NCBI GenBank assembly: GCA_023439505.1
Contig: JAEXNR010000011.1
Span: forward strand, 168,818 to 232,817
DNA: 64,000 nucleotides
Direction: 5' to 3'
DNA from: Bacillota bacterium
GTDB taxonomy: Bacteria; Bacillota; Clostridia; Lachnospirales; Lachnospiraceae
Shown here: positions 9,076-18,013 of the stretch, piece after piece
Layout of the letters: every line of letters starts with the position of its first letter
How positions within the stretch are numbered: position 1 is the first letter of the stretch
The notes under the pieces: generated by a model
Told to the model about the DNA's origin: nothing
Database searches by the model: none
Seen by the model: only the letters and a program-made list of their open reading frames with translations
Translations under genes and position numbers: made by a program

Positions 9076-11061
9076 TCATTCATCCGTATTAAGCAGCTGC
9101 TTTTTCAACTCCACCATCTTATCCCTTAATTGGGCTGCCAATTCAAAGTTAAGATCGGCGGCAGCCGTATGCATCTGCTTGGTAATCTTCTTCACCAATT
9201 CTTCCAATTCCTGTTTGGACATGGATTCCATATCTTTCTCCATATCTTGGAGGCTCTGCTGCGCCTTCTTGGATATACTGATCAGATCTCTGACCTTCTT
9301 CTGAATGGTAGTTGGTGTAATTCCATGAATTTCGTTATATTCACTTTGTATTTTTCTTCTTCTATTTGTCTCGGATATAGCTCTCTTCATAGAATCTGTC
9401 TCGTTGTCTGCATACATAATTACCCGGCCGCCCGAATTACGTGCTGCACGGCCGATGGTCTGTATGAGGGAGGTCTCAGAACGAAGAAAGCCTTCCTTAT
9501 CAGCATCCAGTATGGCTACCAGTCCCACCTCGGGTATATCGAGACCCTCACGCAGGAGGTTAATTCCCACCAGTACATCGAATACATCCATTCTCATATC
9601 CCGGATAATCTCAGACCGCTCCAGGGTATCAATATCCGAATGAAGATATTTTACACGGATACCGACTTCCTTTAGGTAAGTCGTCAGATCTTCCGACATG
9701 CGCTTTGTTAATGTGGTGATCAGAACTTTATTCTTCTGATCCAGCTCTTTATGAATCTCACCCAGCAAGTCATCGATCTGACCGGCTACAGGCTTTACCG
9801 TTACTTCCGGATCCAATAATCCGGTGGGACGAATCACCTGCTCTACACGAAACAGTTCATGCTCCTTCTCATAAACCGATGGTGTGGCTGATACAAATAA
9901 GATCTGACTGATTTTATTCTCAAACTCATCAAAATTCAGCGGTCTGTTATCCAGTGCCGAGGGAAGGCGAAAGCCATAATCGACCAGCGTTGTCTTCCTT
10001 GATCTGTCACCGGCGTACATTCCTCTGATTTGAGGTATTGTAATATGGGATTCATCGACAATGATCAGGAAATCCTCCGGGAAATAATCCATTAGCGTAT
10101 GAGGCGGACATCCGGGCTCCAATCCCGTCAGATGTCTGGAATAATTCTCAATCCCGGAGCAAAACCCGGTTTCTCTCATCATCTCAATATCAAAATTCGT
10201 CCGTTCCGATATTCTTTGTGCTTCCAGAAGCTTATCATTGCTTTTAAAGTACTTTATCTGCTCTCCCAGCTCTGACTCAATATCTCCGATTGCCTTCTCC
10301 AGCTTGTCCGGAGCAACAACATAGTGAGAGGCAGGAAAGATCACCATATGCTCCAGGCTGCTTTTTATCTCACCGGTCAGCACATCAATTTCCAATATCC
10401 TCTCTACCTCATCCCCGAAGAATTCTATTCTGAATGCAATATCCGTAGAAGTTACAGGGAAAACTTCCACCACATCACCGCGGACGCGAAATGTTCCACG
10501 CTTAAAATCCATATCATTTCTTGTATATTGAATATCAATTAATTTTCTCAGGATATCATCTCTGTCCTTCACCATACCGGGACGTAAGGAGAGCACCATA
10601 TTCTGATAATCAATGGGGCTTCCCAGTCCATATATGCAGGACACACTCGCTATGATAATAACATCGCTTCTCTCTGACAATGAAGCAGTAGCGGAGTGCC
10701 TTAACTTATCAATTTCATCGTTTATTGCAGAATCCTTCTCGATATAAGTATCCGTAGAAGGAACATAAGCTTCCGGCTGATAATAGTCATAGTAGCTTAC
10801 AAAATATTCCACGGCGTTCTCCGGGAAAAATTCTTTGAATTCCCCGTACAACTGGGCAGCTAAGGTTTTATTATGTGCGATCACTAGGGTTGGCTTCTTA
10901 ATCTGTTGAATCACATTCGCCATAGTAAAGGTTTTACCGGAACCTGTTACACCGAGCAGGGTCTGGCATTGATTACCGTTTTGAAACCCTTCCACCAGTG
11001 ATTTAATTGCCTCCGGCTGATCACCGGTGGGTGCATATTCGGACACCAGATTAAAGCTCAT
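9076..11061 (-). CDS. uvrB: UvrABC excinuclease subunit B
   Basis: Helicase-like damage verification subunit, 661 residues from the ATG at 11061 (AAGGAGG 10 bases upstream; protein start MSFNLVSEYAPTGDQPEAI matches the family). A longer frame starting at 11091 lacks a suitable site. Visible motifs: Walker A GVTGSGKTFTMANVI, the beta-hairpin YYDYYQPEAYVP that inserts between DNA strands, the DExx box VDESHITIPQIRGM, helicase motifs VSATPS and QTIGRAARN, and a C-terminal UVR domain (about residues 615-655) that contacts UvrC. It is the first gene of uvrBA, behind a consensus promoter and a LexA-like box. Confidence 0.97.
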   Translation of the reverse strand: MSFNLVSEYAPTGDQPEAIKSLVEGFQNGNQCQTLLGVTGSGKTFTMANVIQQIKKPTLVIAHNKTLAAQLYGEFKEFFPENAVEYFVSYYDYYQPEAYVPSTDTYIEKDSAINDEIDKLRHSATASLSERSDVIIIASVSCIYGLGSPIDYQNMVLSLRPGMVKDRDDILRKLIDIQYTRNDMDFKRGTFRVRGDVVEVFPVTSTDIAFRIEFFGDEVERILEIDVLTGEIKSSLEHMVIFPASHYVVAPDKLEKAIGDIESELGEQIKYFKSNDKLLEAQRISERTNFDIEMMRETGFCSGIENYSRHLTGLEPGCPPHTLMDYFPEDFLIIVDESHITIPQIRGMYAGDRSRKTTLVDYGFRLPSALDNRPLNFDEFENKISQILFVSATPSVYEKEHELFRVEQVIRPTGLLDPEVTVKPVAGQIDDLLGEIHKELDQKNKVLITTLTKRMSEDLTTYLKEVGIRVKYLHSDIDTLERSEIIRDMRMDVFDVLVGINLLREGLDIPEVGLVAILDADKEGFLRSETSLIQTIGRAARNSGGRVIMYADNETDSMKRAISETNRRRKIQSEYNEIHGITPTTIQKKVRDLISISKKAQQSLQDMEKDMESMSKQELEELVKKITKQMHTAAADLNFELAAQLRDKMVELKKQLLNTDE

Positions 11062-11144
11062 AGACCTATCTCCTCCTTGCTGTTTCCTCATTTAAAGTTT
11101 TATCCAACTTTATCTTTTCAAACATTTTATCCGGGATGTCTGTA

Positions 11145-11173
11145 ATTATAACATAATGCATTTTTAAAATCAA
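11145..11173 (-). promoter_or_regulatory. Sigma-A promoter of uvrBA
   Basis: On the minus strand TTGATT (11173-11168), 17-base spacer, TATAAT (11150-11145). Transcription would begin near 11138, giving a leader of about 75 bases before the uvrB ATG. Confidence 0.7.
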
Positions 11174-11182
11174 CAGATTTTT

Positions 11183-11196
11183 CGAATGTTTGTTCT
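11183..11196. promoter_or_regulatory. LexA (SOS) box-like operator upstream of uvrBA
   Basis: CGAATGTTTGTTCT matches the Gram-positive LexA/DinR consensus CGAAC-N4-GTTCG at 8 of 10 conserved positions. It lies 9 bases upstream of the uvrB -35 element, a plausible operator position. Known biology: uvrBA belongs to the LexA regulon in many Firmicutes. Confidence 0.55.
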
Positions 11197-11199
11197 GTT

Positions 11200-11757
11200 T
11201 TAGTAGTTCTCACAATTGATCTGGAAAAATCCTTTCGGATATCCGCAAACAGGACAACACTCCGGCGCACACTCGTCATAAATCAGATTTCCGCAGTTTA
11301 GACAAATCCATACCACCTTATTGCGCTTACAAAATACCTGATCTGTAAGAATATTGTTTGCGAGTTTGCGATATCTTGCGTCATGATGATGTTCAATATT
11401 GGCAACGCCTTCAAATAATTCTGCAATTTGGGTATACCCTTCTCTTCTTGCCTCCTGTGCATAGGACAGATACATGCTTTTCCATTCAAAGCTCTCACCG
11501 CCATAAGCGTCCTGCAGATTCGTCAGGGTATCAGGAATTTCTCCACCCTTTAAAATCTTCATCCAGATCGTGCAATGCTCCCTTTCATTATAAGATGTTT
11601 CATCGAAGATATTCGCGATTTGTTCATATCCCTGTTCTCTTGCTTTTTCTCCGTAAATTGCATATTTGGTGCTGGCAACAGCTTCACCTTCGAATGCTTT
11701 TTGTAAATTCTGATAGGTTATACTTTCCTCGAAAGAATGGTTAGAATTACAGTCCAT
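11200..11757 (-). CDS. Rubrerythrin
   Basis: A 185-residue non-haem iron peroxidase that protects anaerobes from hydrogen peroxide. The ferritin-like diiron domain (about residues 10-130) shows the ligands in FEGEAVASTKY, NEREHCTIW, and the second EGVANIEHHHDARY segment. The C-terminal rubredoxin-like domain carries the two Cys pairs CLNCG (about 154-158) and CCPVCG (about 170-175) that bind one iron. Protein order diiron-then-rubredoxin is the classical form. AGGGAG precedes the ATG. It sits immediately upstream of the uvrB promoter as a separate transcription unit; its own promoter was not clear. Confidence 0.93.
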   Translation of the reverse strand: MDCNSNHSFEESITYQNLQKAFEGEAVASTKYAIYGEKAREQGYEQIANIFDETSYNEREHCTIWMKILKGGEIPDTLTNLQDAYGGESFEWKSMYLSYAQEARREGYTQIAELFEGVANIEHHHDARYRKLANNILTDQVFCKRNKVVWICLNCGNLIYDECAPECCPVCGYPKGFFQINCENY

Positions 11758-12070
11758 AGGAAGCTCCCTGAATATCGTCTATATCACCTATCATATGACG
11801 AAATTACTTATTTGATATCGTTTTAACAAGCATTCTTATTCCTGAGCACATCGAATTTAATGTGAGGCAGGTACTGATATTAAATTTGGTAGAATTACCA
11901 TATACTGTTTTTAAATTAGAATCTTTACGATTCATATGTATTATGGGATTTTATTAGAAACTTAGCGTAACTGCATGTGAGAAATGAAGAAGAACTTCGA
12001 ATGACAGCAAAAACAGGGGCAGGCGGTCCTGTCCCTTCTAACGTTTATGTTACTTTTTTCAATGATAATT
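11758..12070. other. Intergenic region with the transglutaminase gene terminator
   Basis: This 313-base AT-rich gap holds the rubrerythrin promoter region (not resolved) and, near its right end, the terminator at 12009-12037. No open frame, RNA gene or repeat was recognised in the remainder. Confidence 0.5.
12009..12037 (-). terminator. Rho-independent terminator after the transglutaminase-like gene
   Basis: On the minus strand GGGACAGG, a 4-base loop, CCTGCCCC (one mismatch) followed by TGTTTTTG. It ends the transcription unit that starts with the ABC exporter genes. Confidence 0.8.
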
Positions 12071-12976
12071 TCATTCTTCCAGTATGACGGTTAACATGGT
12101 GTAATCGCCAACCTGCTTAAGGGCATTATGGATAATAACATATCTGCCGCTGCTGTCTTTTTTAACAAGTCCGCGTCTGATAAGAAACTGAAAGTCCGGA
12201 TACCCTTCTTCCGGATACAGTACGGTAATATTACGCTGCCCATGATTATATTGCTCCATAAACTCAGCTTCATACTGATCAATAGAATCCACCATATTAT
12301 CCTGATAAGGAAAATACTGATATTTATTACTGATGCAGGCCGGATATCTTTCTTGTTCCCATTGATGCTCCTCCTCCATGATCAGGTCAGTCACAAGAAA
12401 ATACTGGTACTGAATCATTCCCTTGCCACTGGCTGTCACCGGGTCATCCCATGTGACATCCACATGATACCACTCGTCCCCCAGATGTACCATATTCCAG
12501 GCATGCGCAACACCATCCACCTTGTCATATCCGACCACCAGCTTAGATTCAATATCCAGAAGCTCCATAAACATCTGAAAGGTGTACGCATAGCCCTGAC
12601 ATACGGCTTTGCCGTAATCAAGAACACCTTCTACTGTAAAACTTTCCTTTGGTATGGTCTTATTATTATAATTATCATAATCATACTCCGTGTTTAAAAC
12701 AATATAGTCATGAACGGCTTTTACTTTGTCCGCATCAGACATATGATATGAAATAATCTGATCCAGTATCTGAGTGCCTGTTTTCTTCACCTGTACACTA
12801 TAGATTACCTTCGGCGCCATTAATTCCTGTCTCACAACAGGAATTGGCAGCACACGAAAAACAGCAGATATCGCCTCGCCAACAAATGGATATCCGGGTT
12901 GTAGAATTGCTATGATAAGAAAAAGAAGAGGGAGCAATAGAAATTTATTCCTCGGCTCATTATTTTTCTTTCGCAT
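12071..12976 (-). CDS. Transglutaminase-like domain protein, membrane-anchored
   Basis: A 301-residue protein with an N-terminal hydrophobic segment (about residues 11-27) and a transglutaminase-like fold behind it. The catalytic Cys-His-Asp triad is visible: C126 in GKAVCQGYA, H158 in GVAHAWNMV, and D173 in YHVDVTWDDP. Such bacterial proteins are usually extracytoplasmic cysteine peptidases or peptide cross-linkers; the substrate is unknown. It lies 52 bases after the ABC exporter pair on the same strand and ahead of a terminator, so it may be cotranscribed and work with the exporter in envelope maintenance or peptide processing (inference). Confidence 0.82.
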   Translation of the reverse strand: MRKKNNEPRNKFLLLPLLFLIIAILQPGYPFVGEAISAVFRVLPIPVVRQELMAPKVIYSVQVKKTGTQILDQIISYHMSDADKVKAVHDYIVLNTEYDYDNYNNKTIPKESFTVEGVLDYGKAVCQGYAYTFQMFMELLDIESKLVVGYDKVDGVAHAWNMVHLGDEWYHVDVTWDDPVTASGKGMIQYQYFLVTDLIMEEEHQWEQERYPACISNKYQYFPYQDNMVDSIDQYEAEFMEQYNHGQRNITVLYPEEGYPDFQFLIRRGLVKKDSSGRYVIIHNALKQVGDYTMLTVILEE

Positions 12977-13028
12977 TCTTTCACCTCACTTAATATCATC
13001 CTTACATTAACACTGTCTCATACCACAT

Positions 13029-14780
13029 CTACGATATCTTTGAAAACTGGCTGTAATAAAGATCATGATAAAACCCTCTCTGCTCCAATAATTCTTCATG
13101 ATTTCCCTGTTCAATTACGGAACCCTTATTCATAACCAGAATAAGGTCTGCCTCTTTGATGGTAGATAACCGGTGCGCAACGATAAAACTGGTCCTGCCT
13201 TCCATCAGATTAGCAAATGCTTTCTGAATCTGAACTTCCGTTCTTGTATCAATATTACTGGTTGCCTCATCCAGAATCAGCATCGGGGGTCTGGTCAGCA
13301 TCACCCTTGCAATGCTCAGCAGCTGTCTCTGTCCCTGAGATATATTACTTCCCTCTTCCCCCAGAACGGTATCATATCCCTGTGGAAGGCGCTTGATAAA
13401 ACCATGGGCATGTGCAGCCTTGGCAGCTGCTATAATCTCTTCCCGGGAAGCATTATCTCTTCCATAGGCAATATTATCACTGACTGTTCCGCGAAACAGC
13501 CAGGTATCTTGTAATACCATTCCGAATAATCCCCGTAATGTATTACGCTGCATTTTTTCAATATCAACGCCGCTCATCAGGATCCTTCCCCGATCACAGT
13601 CGTAAAACCGCATTAAAAGATTAATCATCGTAGTCTTTCCACAACCCGTAGGACCAACAATTGCAATTCTTTGTCCCGGTTTTACCTCAAGATTAAAATC
13701 TTTAATCAGTGTGGTTTCTTTGTTATAAGAGAAATCCACTCCTGAAATTGTTACGCTGCCATTGCAGTCAATGACATCCAAAAGCATCGCATCCGAGGGT
13801 TCCACTTCCTCATCAATCAAAGCAAATACCCGTTTTGCAGAAGCAAGTGCAGACTGTAATTCTGTTACAACACCGGATATTTCATTAAAGGGTTTGGTAT
13901 ATTGATTCGCATAGGACAGGAAGCTGGACAACTGACCAATGGATATTCTTCCGTTAACCGCTGAAAATGCACCCATAACGCCTACTGTAACATAAACGAT
14001 TCCATTCACAAAGCGGGTACACGGGTTGGTCAGGGACGAGTAAAATTGAGCCATTACACCGCATTCATGCAGTCTCCTGTTAATCTCATGAAATCTTTCC
14101 TCCGATCTCTTCTCATAGGAAAAAGTCTTAACCAATTTTTGATTTCCAATCATCTCTTCAATCAGTCCGCTGATTTCCCCTCTGATTTTAGACTGTTCAC
14201 TGAATTTTGAATACGTTCTTTTAGAAATAAAGGCGGCAACAAAAAGAGAAAGTGGTGTCAATACAATTACAGCAATACCGATCATAACATTAATGGAAAG
14301 CATAAAGAAGATGGTGCCAAAAACCGTTACAATTCCGGTGAACAGCTGGGCAAATCCCTGTAACAATCCGTCGGAAATGATATCAATATCATTGACGATA
14401 CTATTAATAATATTTCCATGTGAATTACGATCAATATACTGAAGCGGAACACGGTTCAATTTGTGATAAGCCTGGGTTCTCAGATCCCTTATGGTATCAA
14501 AGGTGATCTTGTTGGTACAATAAATCATAATCCACTGAAACAGGGCGCTTAAACCAATTGCAATCCCCAGCTGTATTAATATCTTCGTTATATTGATAAA
14601 ATCAACCTGCTGTTTCCCCAGCATGTAATCTATCGCATTACCGATAAGAATTGGTGTGACCAGGGATAAAAGTACACTAATCAATGCACATAAGAAGGCA
14701 AATATCATGTAGATACGATATGGTTTCGTATAAGCGAACACTCTTTTCAATAAGGAGGAATTGTTTTCTGAATGCTTCAT
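13029..14780 (-). CDS. ABC exporter half-transporter, canonical-site subunit
   Basis: A 583-residue fused membrane/ATPase protein: six membrane segments (about residues 15-310) then an ABC ATPase. Walker A GPTGCGKTTMI, Walker B ILDEATSNID with the catalytic Glu, and switch histidine in IVAHRLSTI are intact, but the signature is ISQGQ instead of LSGGQ. The start overlaps the stop of the partner gene by 4 bases (ATGA), indicating fixed co-translation. With the partner this forms a heterodimeric exporter of the LmrCD/BmrCD/TM287-288 type, usually for drugs, lipids or peptides; the cargo cannot be told from sequence. Confidence 0.93.
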   Translation of the reverse strand: MKHSENNSSLLKRVFAYTKPYRIYMIFAFLCALISVLLSLVTPILIGNAIDYMLGKQQVDFINITKILIQLGIAIGLSALFQWIMIYCTNKITFDTIRDLRTQAYHKLNRVPLQYIDRNSHGNIINSIVNDIDIISDGLLQGFAQLFTGIVTVFGTIFFMLSINVMIGIAVIVLTPLSLFVAAFISKRTYSKFSEQSKIRGEISGLIEEMIGNQKLVKTFSYEKRSEERFHEINRRLHECGVMAQFYSSLTNPCTRFVNGIVYVTVGVMGAFSAVNGRISIGQLSSFLSYANQYTKPFNEISGVVTELQSALASAKRVFALIDEEVEPSDAMLLDVIDCNGSVTISGVDFSYNKETTLIKDFNLEVKPGQRIAIVGPTGCGKTTMINLLMRFYDCDRGRILMSGVDIEKMQRNTLRGLFGMVLQDTWLFRGTVSDNIAYGRDNASREEIIAAAKAAHAHGFIKRLPQGYDTVLGEEGSNISQGQRQLLSIARVMLTRPPMLILDEATSNIDTRTEVQIQKAFANLMEGRTSFIVAHRLSTIKEADLILVMNKGSVIEQGNHEELLEQRGFYHDLYYSQFSKIS

Positions 14781-16516
14781 TGTGTTACCTCCTCACTGCT
14801 TATCTGGGATAAACATATTTCTTTATAAACATCACAGGAAGAAATCAGTTCCTGATGGGTACCGGCACCTACTATTTTACCATCTTCCAGCACATAGATT
14901 TTATCGGCATGCTGAATGGAAGTGGCTCTTTGTGAAACCACAATCTGCGTCATATCCTTACAGTTCTCCCGAAGAGAATTTCTCAGCTTGGCATCCGTCG
15001 CATAATCAAGTGCACTGGAGCTGTCATCCAGGATTAATACCGCAGGTTTTCTTACCAGCGCTCTGGCTATGGTAATTCTCTGTCTCTGGCCTCCCGATAA
15101 GTTTTTGCCTCCCTGCACAATTAACGTATCATACCGGTCAGGAAGTGACTCCACAAATTCTTTGGCCTGAGCAATTTCAATTGCCCACTTAATCTCTTCC
15201 GGAGTTGCATCCTCCTTCGCCCACCGAATATTATCCGTAATGGTGCCATAGAATAATACCGCCTTTTGCGGCACAATGCCAAATTCCTGGCGCAGCGAAT
15301 CAAAGGAATAATCCTGTACAGGTACATCATTAAAGCAGATCTCACCGGAAGTCACGTCATAGAAACGTGGCAGCAGATGAATCAGTGTAGATTTACCGGA
15401 GCCGGTTCCCCCGATGATGCCAATGGTTTCCCCCTTCTTTATTTCAATATTTATGTTTTCGAGCGCATATTCTTCCGATCCCTGATACGCAAAACAAACC
15501 TGTTTGAGAGAAAGCTGTGATTTTGCCTTCCGCTTGATATCCTCCGATTCCTCTGCTGTTCCTTCCAGTAATGATGGCCGGGTATCAAAAATCTGATTAA
15601 TTCTTGCCGCAGAAGCACTTGCTTTCGTGAAGATAACAACCAGATTTCCGACCACTACCAGTGCCAATGAAATCTGGATCATATAATTAACAAATGCTAT
15701 GACCTCTCCCTGGGAAAGGCTGCCTGAATCAACGCGCATCCCACCGAACCAGAGGATTGCTATAATGGCTGCATTCATAATTACAAAGGTCGCCGGATTA
15801 AGAATCGCTGATATTTTCCCGACTCTGATGGCAATCTGTGCAATATCTTCGTTGGCCAAACGAAAACGCTCTTCTTCTGTTTCCTGTTTTGCAAAGGCAC
15901 GGATTACTCTGACACCGGACAGACTTTCTCTGGTAAGCAGTGAAATTTTATCCAGGGCTTTTTGCCGCATCTTGTAAAATGGCACTGATCTGGCCATGAC
16001 CATATAGAGGGTAATGGATACCAGGGGTGCCACAACCAGGAAAATAAGAGAAAGCTTTAAATCCAGCATCATCGCCATTATAGTTGCCCCTATAATTAAA
16101 AATGGTGCTCTCACCACCAGCCGGATTAACATTGCCACCGCCAGCTGCATCTGATTAATATCATTGGTGAGAATGGTCATCAGTGAATTGGTTCCAAACT
16201 GATCCAGCTGGGCATGGGACAGGGTATTAATATGAGAGAATAATTCATCTCTTACTCTTGTACCAAATCCCTGGGATGCCTTAGCCGCACTGTATTGACA
16301 AATCAAAGCAAAAATGAGTCCTGCAATCCCAAGTAAAAGTATAATTCCGCCTCTTTGAAGAATAAATTCCTTATCTCCCTGCTTAATACCATCGTCTATG
16401 ATAGATGCCATCACCAGGGGCACGATCAGTTCAAAAATTGCTTCTAACAGCTTAAAAGCCGGGCCGATGGTTACCTCAGTTCTATAGTATTTTAAATATC
16501 TTGCCAAACGTATCAT
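14777..16516 (-). CDS. ABC exporter half-transporter, degenerate-site subunit
   Basis: A 579-residue fused membrane/ATPase protein, first gene of the exporter pair. Membrane segments span about residues 15-300; the ATPase has Walker A GGTGSGKSTLI and a good LSGGQ signature. The Walker B ends LILDDSSSALD, with Asp replacing the catalytic Glu, and the switch His is Gln (VVSQRATSI). These two losses sit opposite the partner's weak ISQGQ signature, while the partner's E/H faces this subunit's LSGGQ: the standard one-active, one-degenerate arrangement of heterodimeric exporters. No ligand clue is visible. Confidence 0.93.
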   Translation of the reverse strand: MIRLARYLKYYRTEVTIGPAFKLLEAIFELIVPLVMASIIDDGIKQGDKEFILQRGGIILLLGIAGLIFALICQYSAAKASQGFGTRVRDELFSHINTLSHAQLDQFGTNSLMTILTNDINQMQLAVAMLIRLVVRAPFLIIGATIMAMMLDLKLSLIFLVVAPLVSITLYMVMARSVPFYKMRQKALDKISLLTRESLSGVRVIRAFAKQETEEERFRLANEDIAQIAIRVGKISAILNPATFVIMNAAIIAILWFGGMRVDSGSLSQGEVIAFVNYMIQISLALVVVGNLVVIFTKASASAARINQIFDTRPSLLEGTAEESEDIKRKAKSQLSLKQVCFAYQGSEEYALENINIEIKKGETIGIIGGTGSGKSTLIHLLPRFYDVTSGEICFNDVPVQDYSFDSLRQEFGIVPQKAVLFYGTITDNIRWAKEDATPEEIKWAIEIAQAKEFVESLPDRYDTLIVQGGKNLSGGQRQRITIARALVRKPAVLILDDSSSALDYATDAKLRNSLRENCKDMTQIVVSQRATSIQHADKIYVLEDGKIVGAGTHQELISSCDVYKEICLSQISSEEVTQ

Positions 16517-16624
16517 TTGTCCTTACCCTTCCATTGTTGTAATTCTACGTCCGTAGTATTGTATTTTCCTTTATTTTACATTTTAATTCTTAAGGAAATC
16601 ATGCTCTCCGTTACTAATATTTAG

Positions 16625-17095
16625 TTAAACCTGATCCTTATCCTGGTTCACTTGATTTACGGCCTCCTGGCAAAGACGGGTAAAGGAATTGCCAAACTGT
16701 ATGTCATCCTGCGTAGTTCTCTTTCCTTTATGTCCCCTGATCCGTTCCCCGTTTCTGCGGCATCTTTTCGCAATATCTCTTTCCATCAGAAGTTGTTCAA
16801 TATTATGATCTGTAAATCGTTTGCCATTGTAATGGATTGCGTAAGCCCCTCTTCCCAGTGCCATGGCGGCGACTCCATAATCCTGCGTCACAACAATATC
16901 TCCCTTTTTGGTTTTATTAATCAATGCAAAATCTACAGCATCGGGAGATTGGCTCACCAGAATGATTTCACTGTAATCTGATGATAAAATATGGCTTGTA
17001 TCAATAAACATCATTACCGGAAGTTCAAATTCCATGGCAGTCTTTTCTATGATCTCTTTTACAGGACAGGCATCTGCATCTACTAATACTTTCAT
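16625..17095 (-). CDS. YaiI/YqxD family protein (UPF0178, DUF188)
   Basis: A 156-residue protein from the ATG at 17095; the frame extends to a TTG at 17110, but TTGGAG lies 9 bases before the ATG and the family begins MKVLVDADACPVK, as here. Conserved parts seen: VDADACPVKEIIEKTA (about 4-19), DIVVTQDYGVAAMALGRGAYAIHYNGKRFT and the C-terminal GERIRGHKGKRTTQDDIQFG. The fold resembles PIN-type nucleases, with several conserved acidic residues, but the function of the family is not established. Monocistronic between the ABC exporter genes and the shikimate-kinase-like gene. Confidence 0.88.
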   Translation of the reverse strand: MKVLVDADACPVKEIIEKTAMEFELPVMMFIDTSHILSSDYSEIILVSQSPDAVDFALINKTKKGDIVVTQDYGVAAMALGRGAYAIHYNGKRFTDHNIEQLLMERDIAKRCRRNGERIRGHKGKRTTQDDIQFGNSFTRLCQEAVNQVNQDKDQV

Positions 17096-17284
17096 TATGA
17101 TTGGCTCCAATCTGATTTATCCTTATATCGTCATCAGGACGTACTCCATCCGCTGTTTGGGATTTCATCATATTCTATTATCATATCATAATATAAAACA
17201 GGCAACAATATGCTTATTTTCATAATATTTCTGTGCGATAGCCAAAAACCCAGACCCTATGATGCCCTTACTGCACATCGGATA

Positions 17285-17788
17285 TCATTGTTTTCCAGCT
17301 ACCTCAATCGCAATTTTCTCCATCAGTTCTTCCACGCCAAGTTCCTCCCCGTCTACGACAATATGTGCATAAGCTTCGTATAACGGGCACCGTTCATCAT
17401 ATAAGGACCTCAGCGTTTGCCCCTCCTTTAACGCCACTCCCCGTTGTTTTATATTGCCAAGTCTGTTCTCGATTGTTTTACAGGTTAATTTTATATAGAC
17501 AACCGTTCCGATGCTCCTTAGATGTTCCATTGCCTCCGGACAGTAAATAATACTTCCCCCTGTGGAGATCACGGATCTGTCAGTAACAATCTCACGGTTT
17601 ACTTGATTTTCAATTGCAAGAAACCCCTCTAATCCATCTCTCTCCATAATATCCACAAGAAGACATCCTTCCTGCTTCTGTATCAGAAGATCCGAATCGA
17701 TAAATTGATAGCCGATTACCTTGGCAAGAATTACTCCGATGGTGCTCTTCCCCGCACCGGGCATTCCTATCAATACAATATTCCCCAT
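17285..17788 (-). CDS. Shikimate kinase-like P-loop protein
   Basis: A 167-residue small-molecule kinase, starting at the ATG at 17788 (AAGGACG upstream; product begins MGNIVLIGMPGAGKSTIG). The fold is that of AroK: P-loop GMPGAGKST, FIDSD (Asp pair that binds Mg and shikimate), and an Arg in the lid (KQRGVAL). Two shikimate contacts differ: the usual FRxxE reads FLAIE, so the carboxylate-binding Arg is Leu, and GGG reads GGS. No other aromatic pathway gene is nearby. It may therefore phosphorylate another substrate, or be a divergent AroK; I would not assign aroK. Confidence 0.75.
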   Translation of the reverse strand: MGNIVLIGMPGAGKSTIGVILAKVIGYQFIDSDLLIQKQEGCLLVDIMERDGLEGFLAIENQVNREIVTDRSVISTGGSIIYCPEAMEHLRSIGTVVYIKLTCKTIENRLGNIKQRGVALKEGQTLRSLYDERCPLYEAYAHIVVDGEELGVEELMEKIAIEVAGKQ

Positions 17789-17905
17789 ATAAATTACGTC
17801 CTTTCCTCCGGCATTTTTATCAATTATACCATTCCTGTCCATTTACTCCAAGTTAATCTTAAAAATCAGGATATAAATCCGCAAAACAGCACAGCAAATC
17901 TTCTT

Positions 17906-17943
17906 ATTTTGTTCAGATCCGACATACATTTTGTTCAGATCCG
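17906..17943 (+). repeat. Two 16-bp direct repeats upstream of the DMT gene promoter
   Basis: ATTTTGTTCAGATCCG occurs at 17906-17921 and again, identical, at 17928-17943. The copies start 22 bases apart, about two helical turns, and end 11 bases before the -35 element of the following promoter. Direct repeats on one face of the helix just upstream of -35 suggest an activator site. Confidence 0.6.
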
Positions 17944-17954
17944 GTATAATGATA

Positions 17955-17982
17955 TTTACAAGCGTAATCCCTGTGGTATAAT
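17955..17982 (+). promoter_or_regulatory. Extended -10 promoter of the DMT transporter gene
   Basis: TTTACA (17955-17960), 16 bases, TATAAT (17977-17982) preceded by TGG (extended -10). The transcript would begin near 17989, which excludes translation from the ATG at 17993 and supports the ATG at 18014. Confidence 0.7.
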
Positions 17983-18013
17983 ATAGCTCAATATGATACA
18001 GGGAGTCTTACGA

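Noticed and set aside
9130..9675. Plus-strand frame of 181 codons inside uvrB
   Set aside because: It is antisense to conserved uvrB sequence, has no ribosome binding site, and its composition is that of a reversed coding strand.
12128..12697. Plus-strand frame of 189 codons opposite the transglutaminase-like gene
   Set aside because: The catalytic Cys-His-Asp triad is on the minus strand; the antisense frame is Ile/His-rich without recognisable features.
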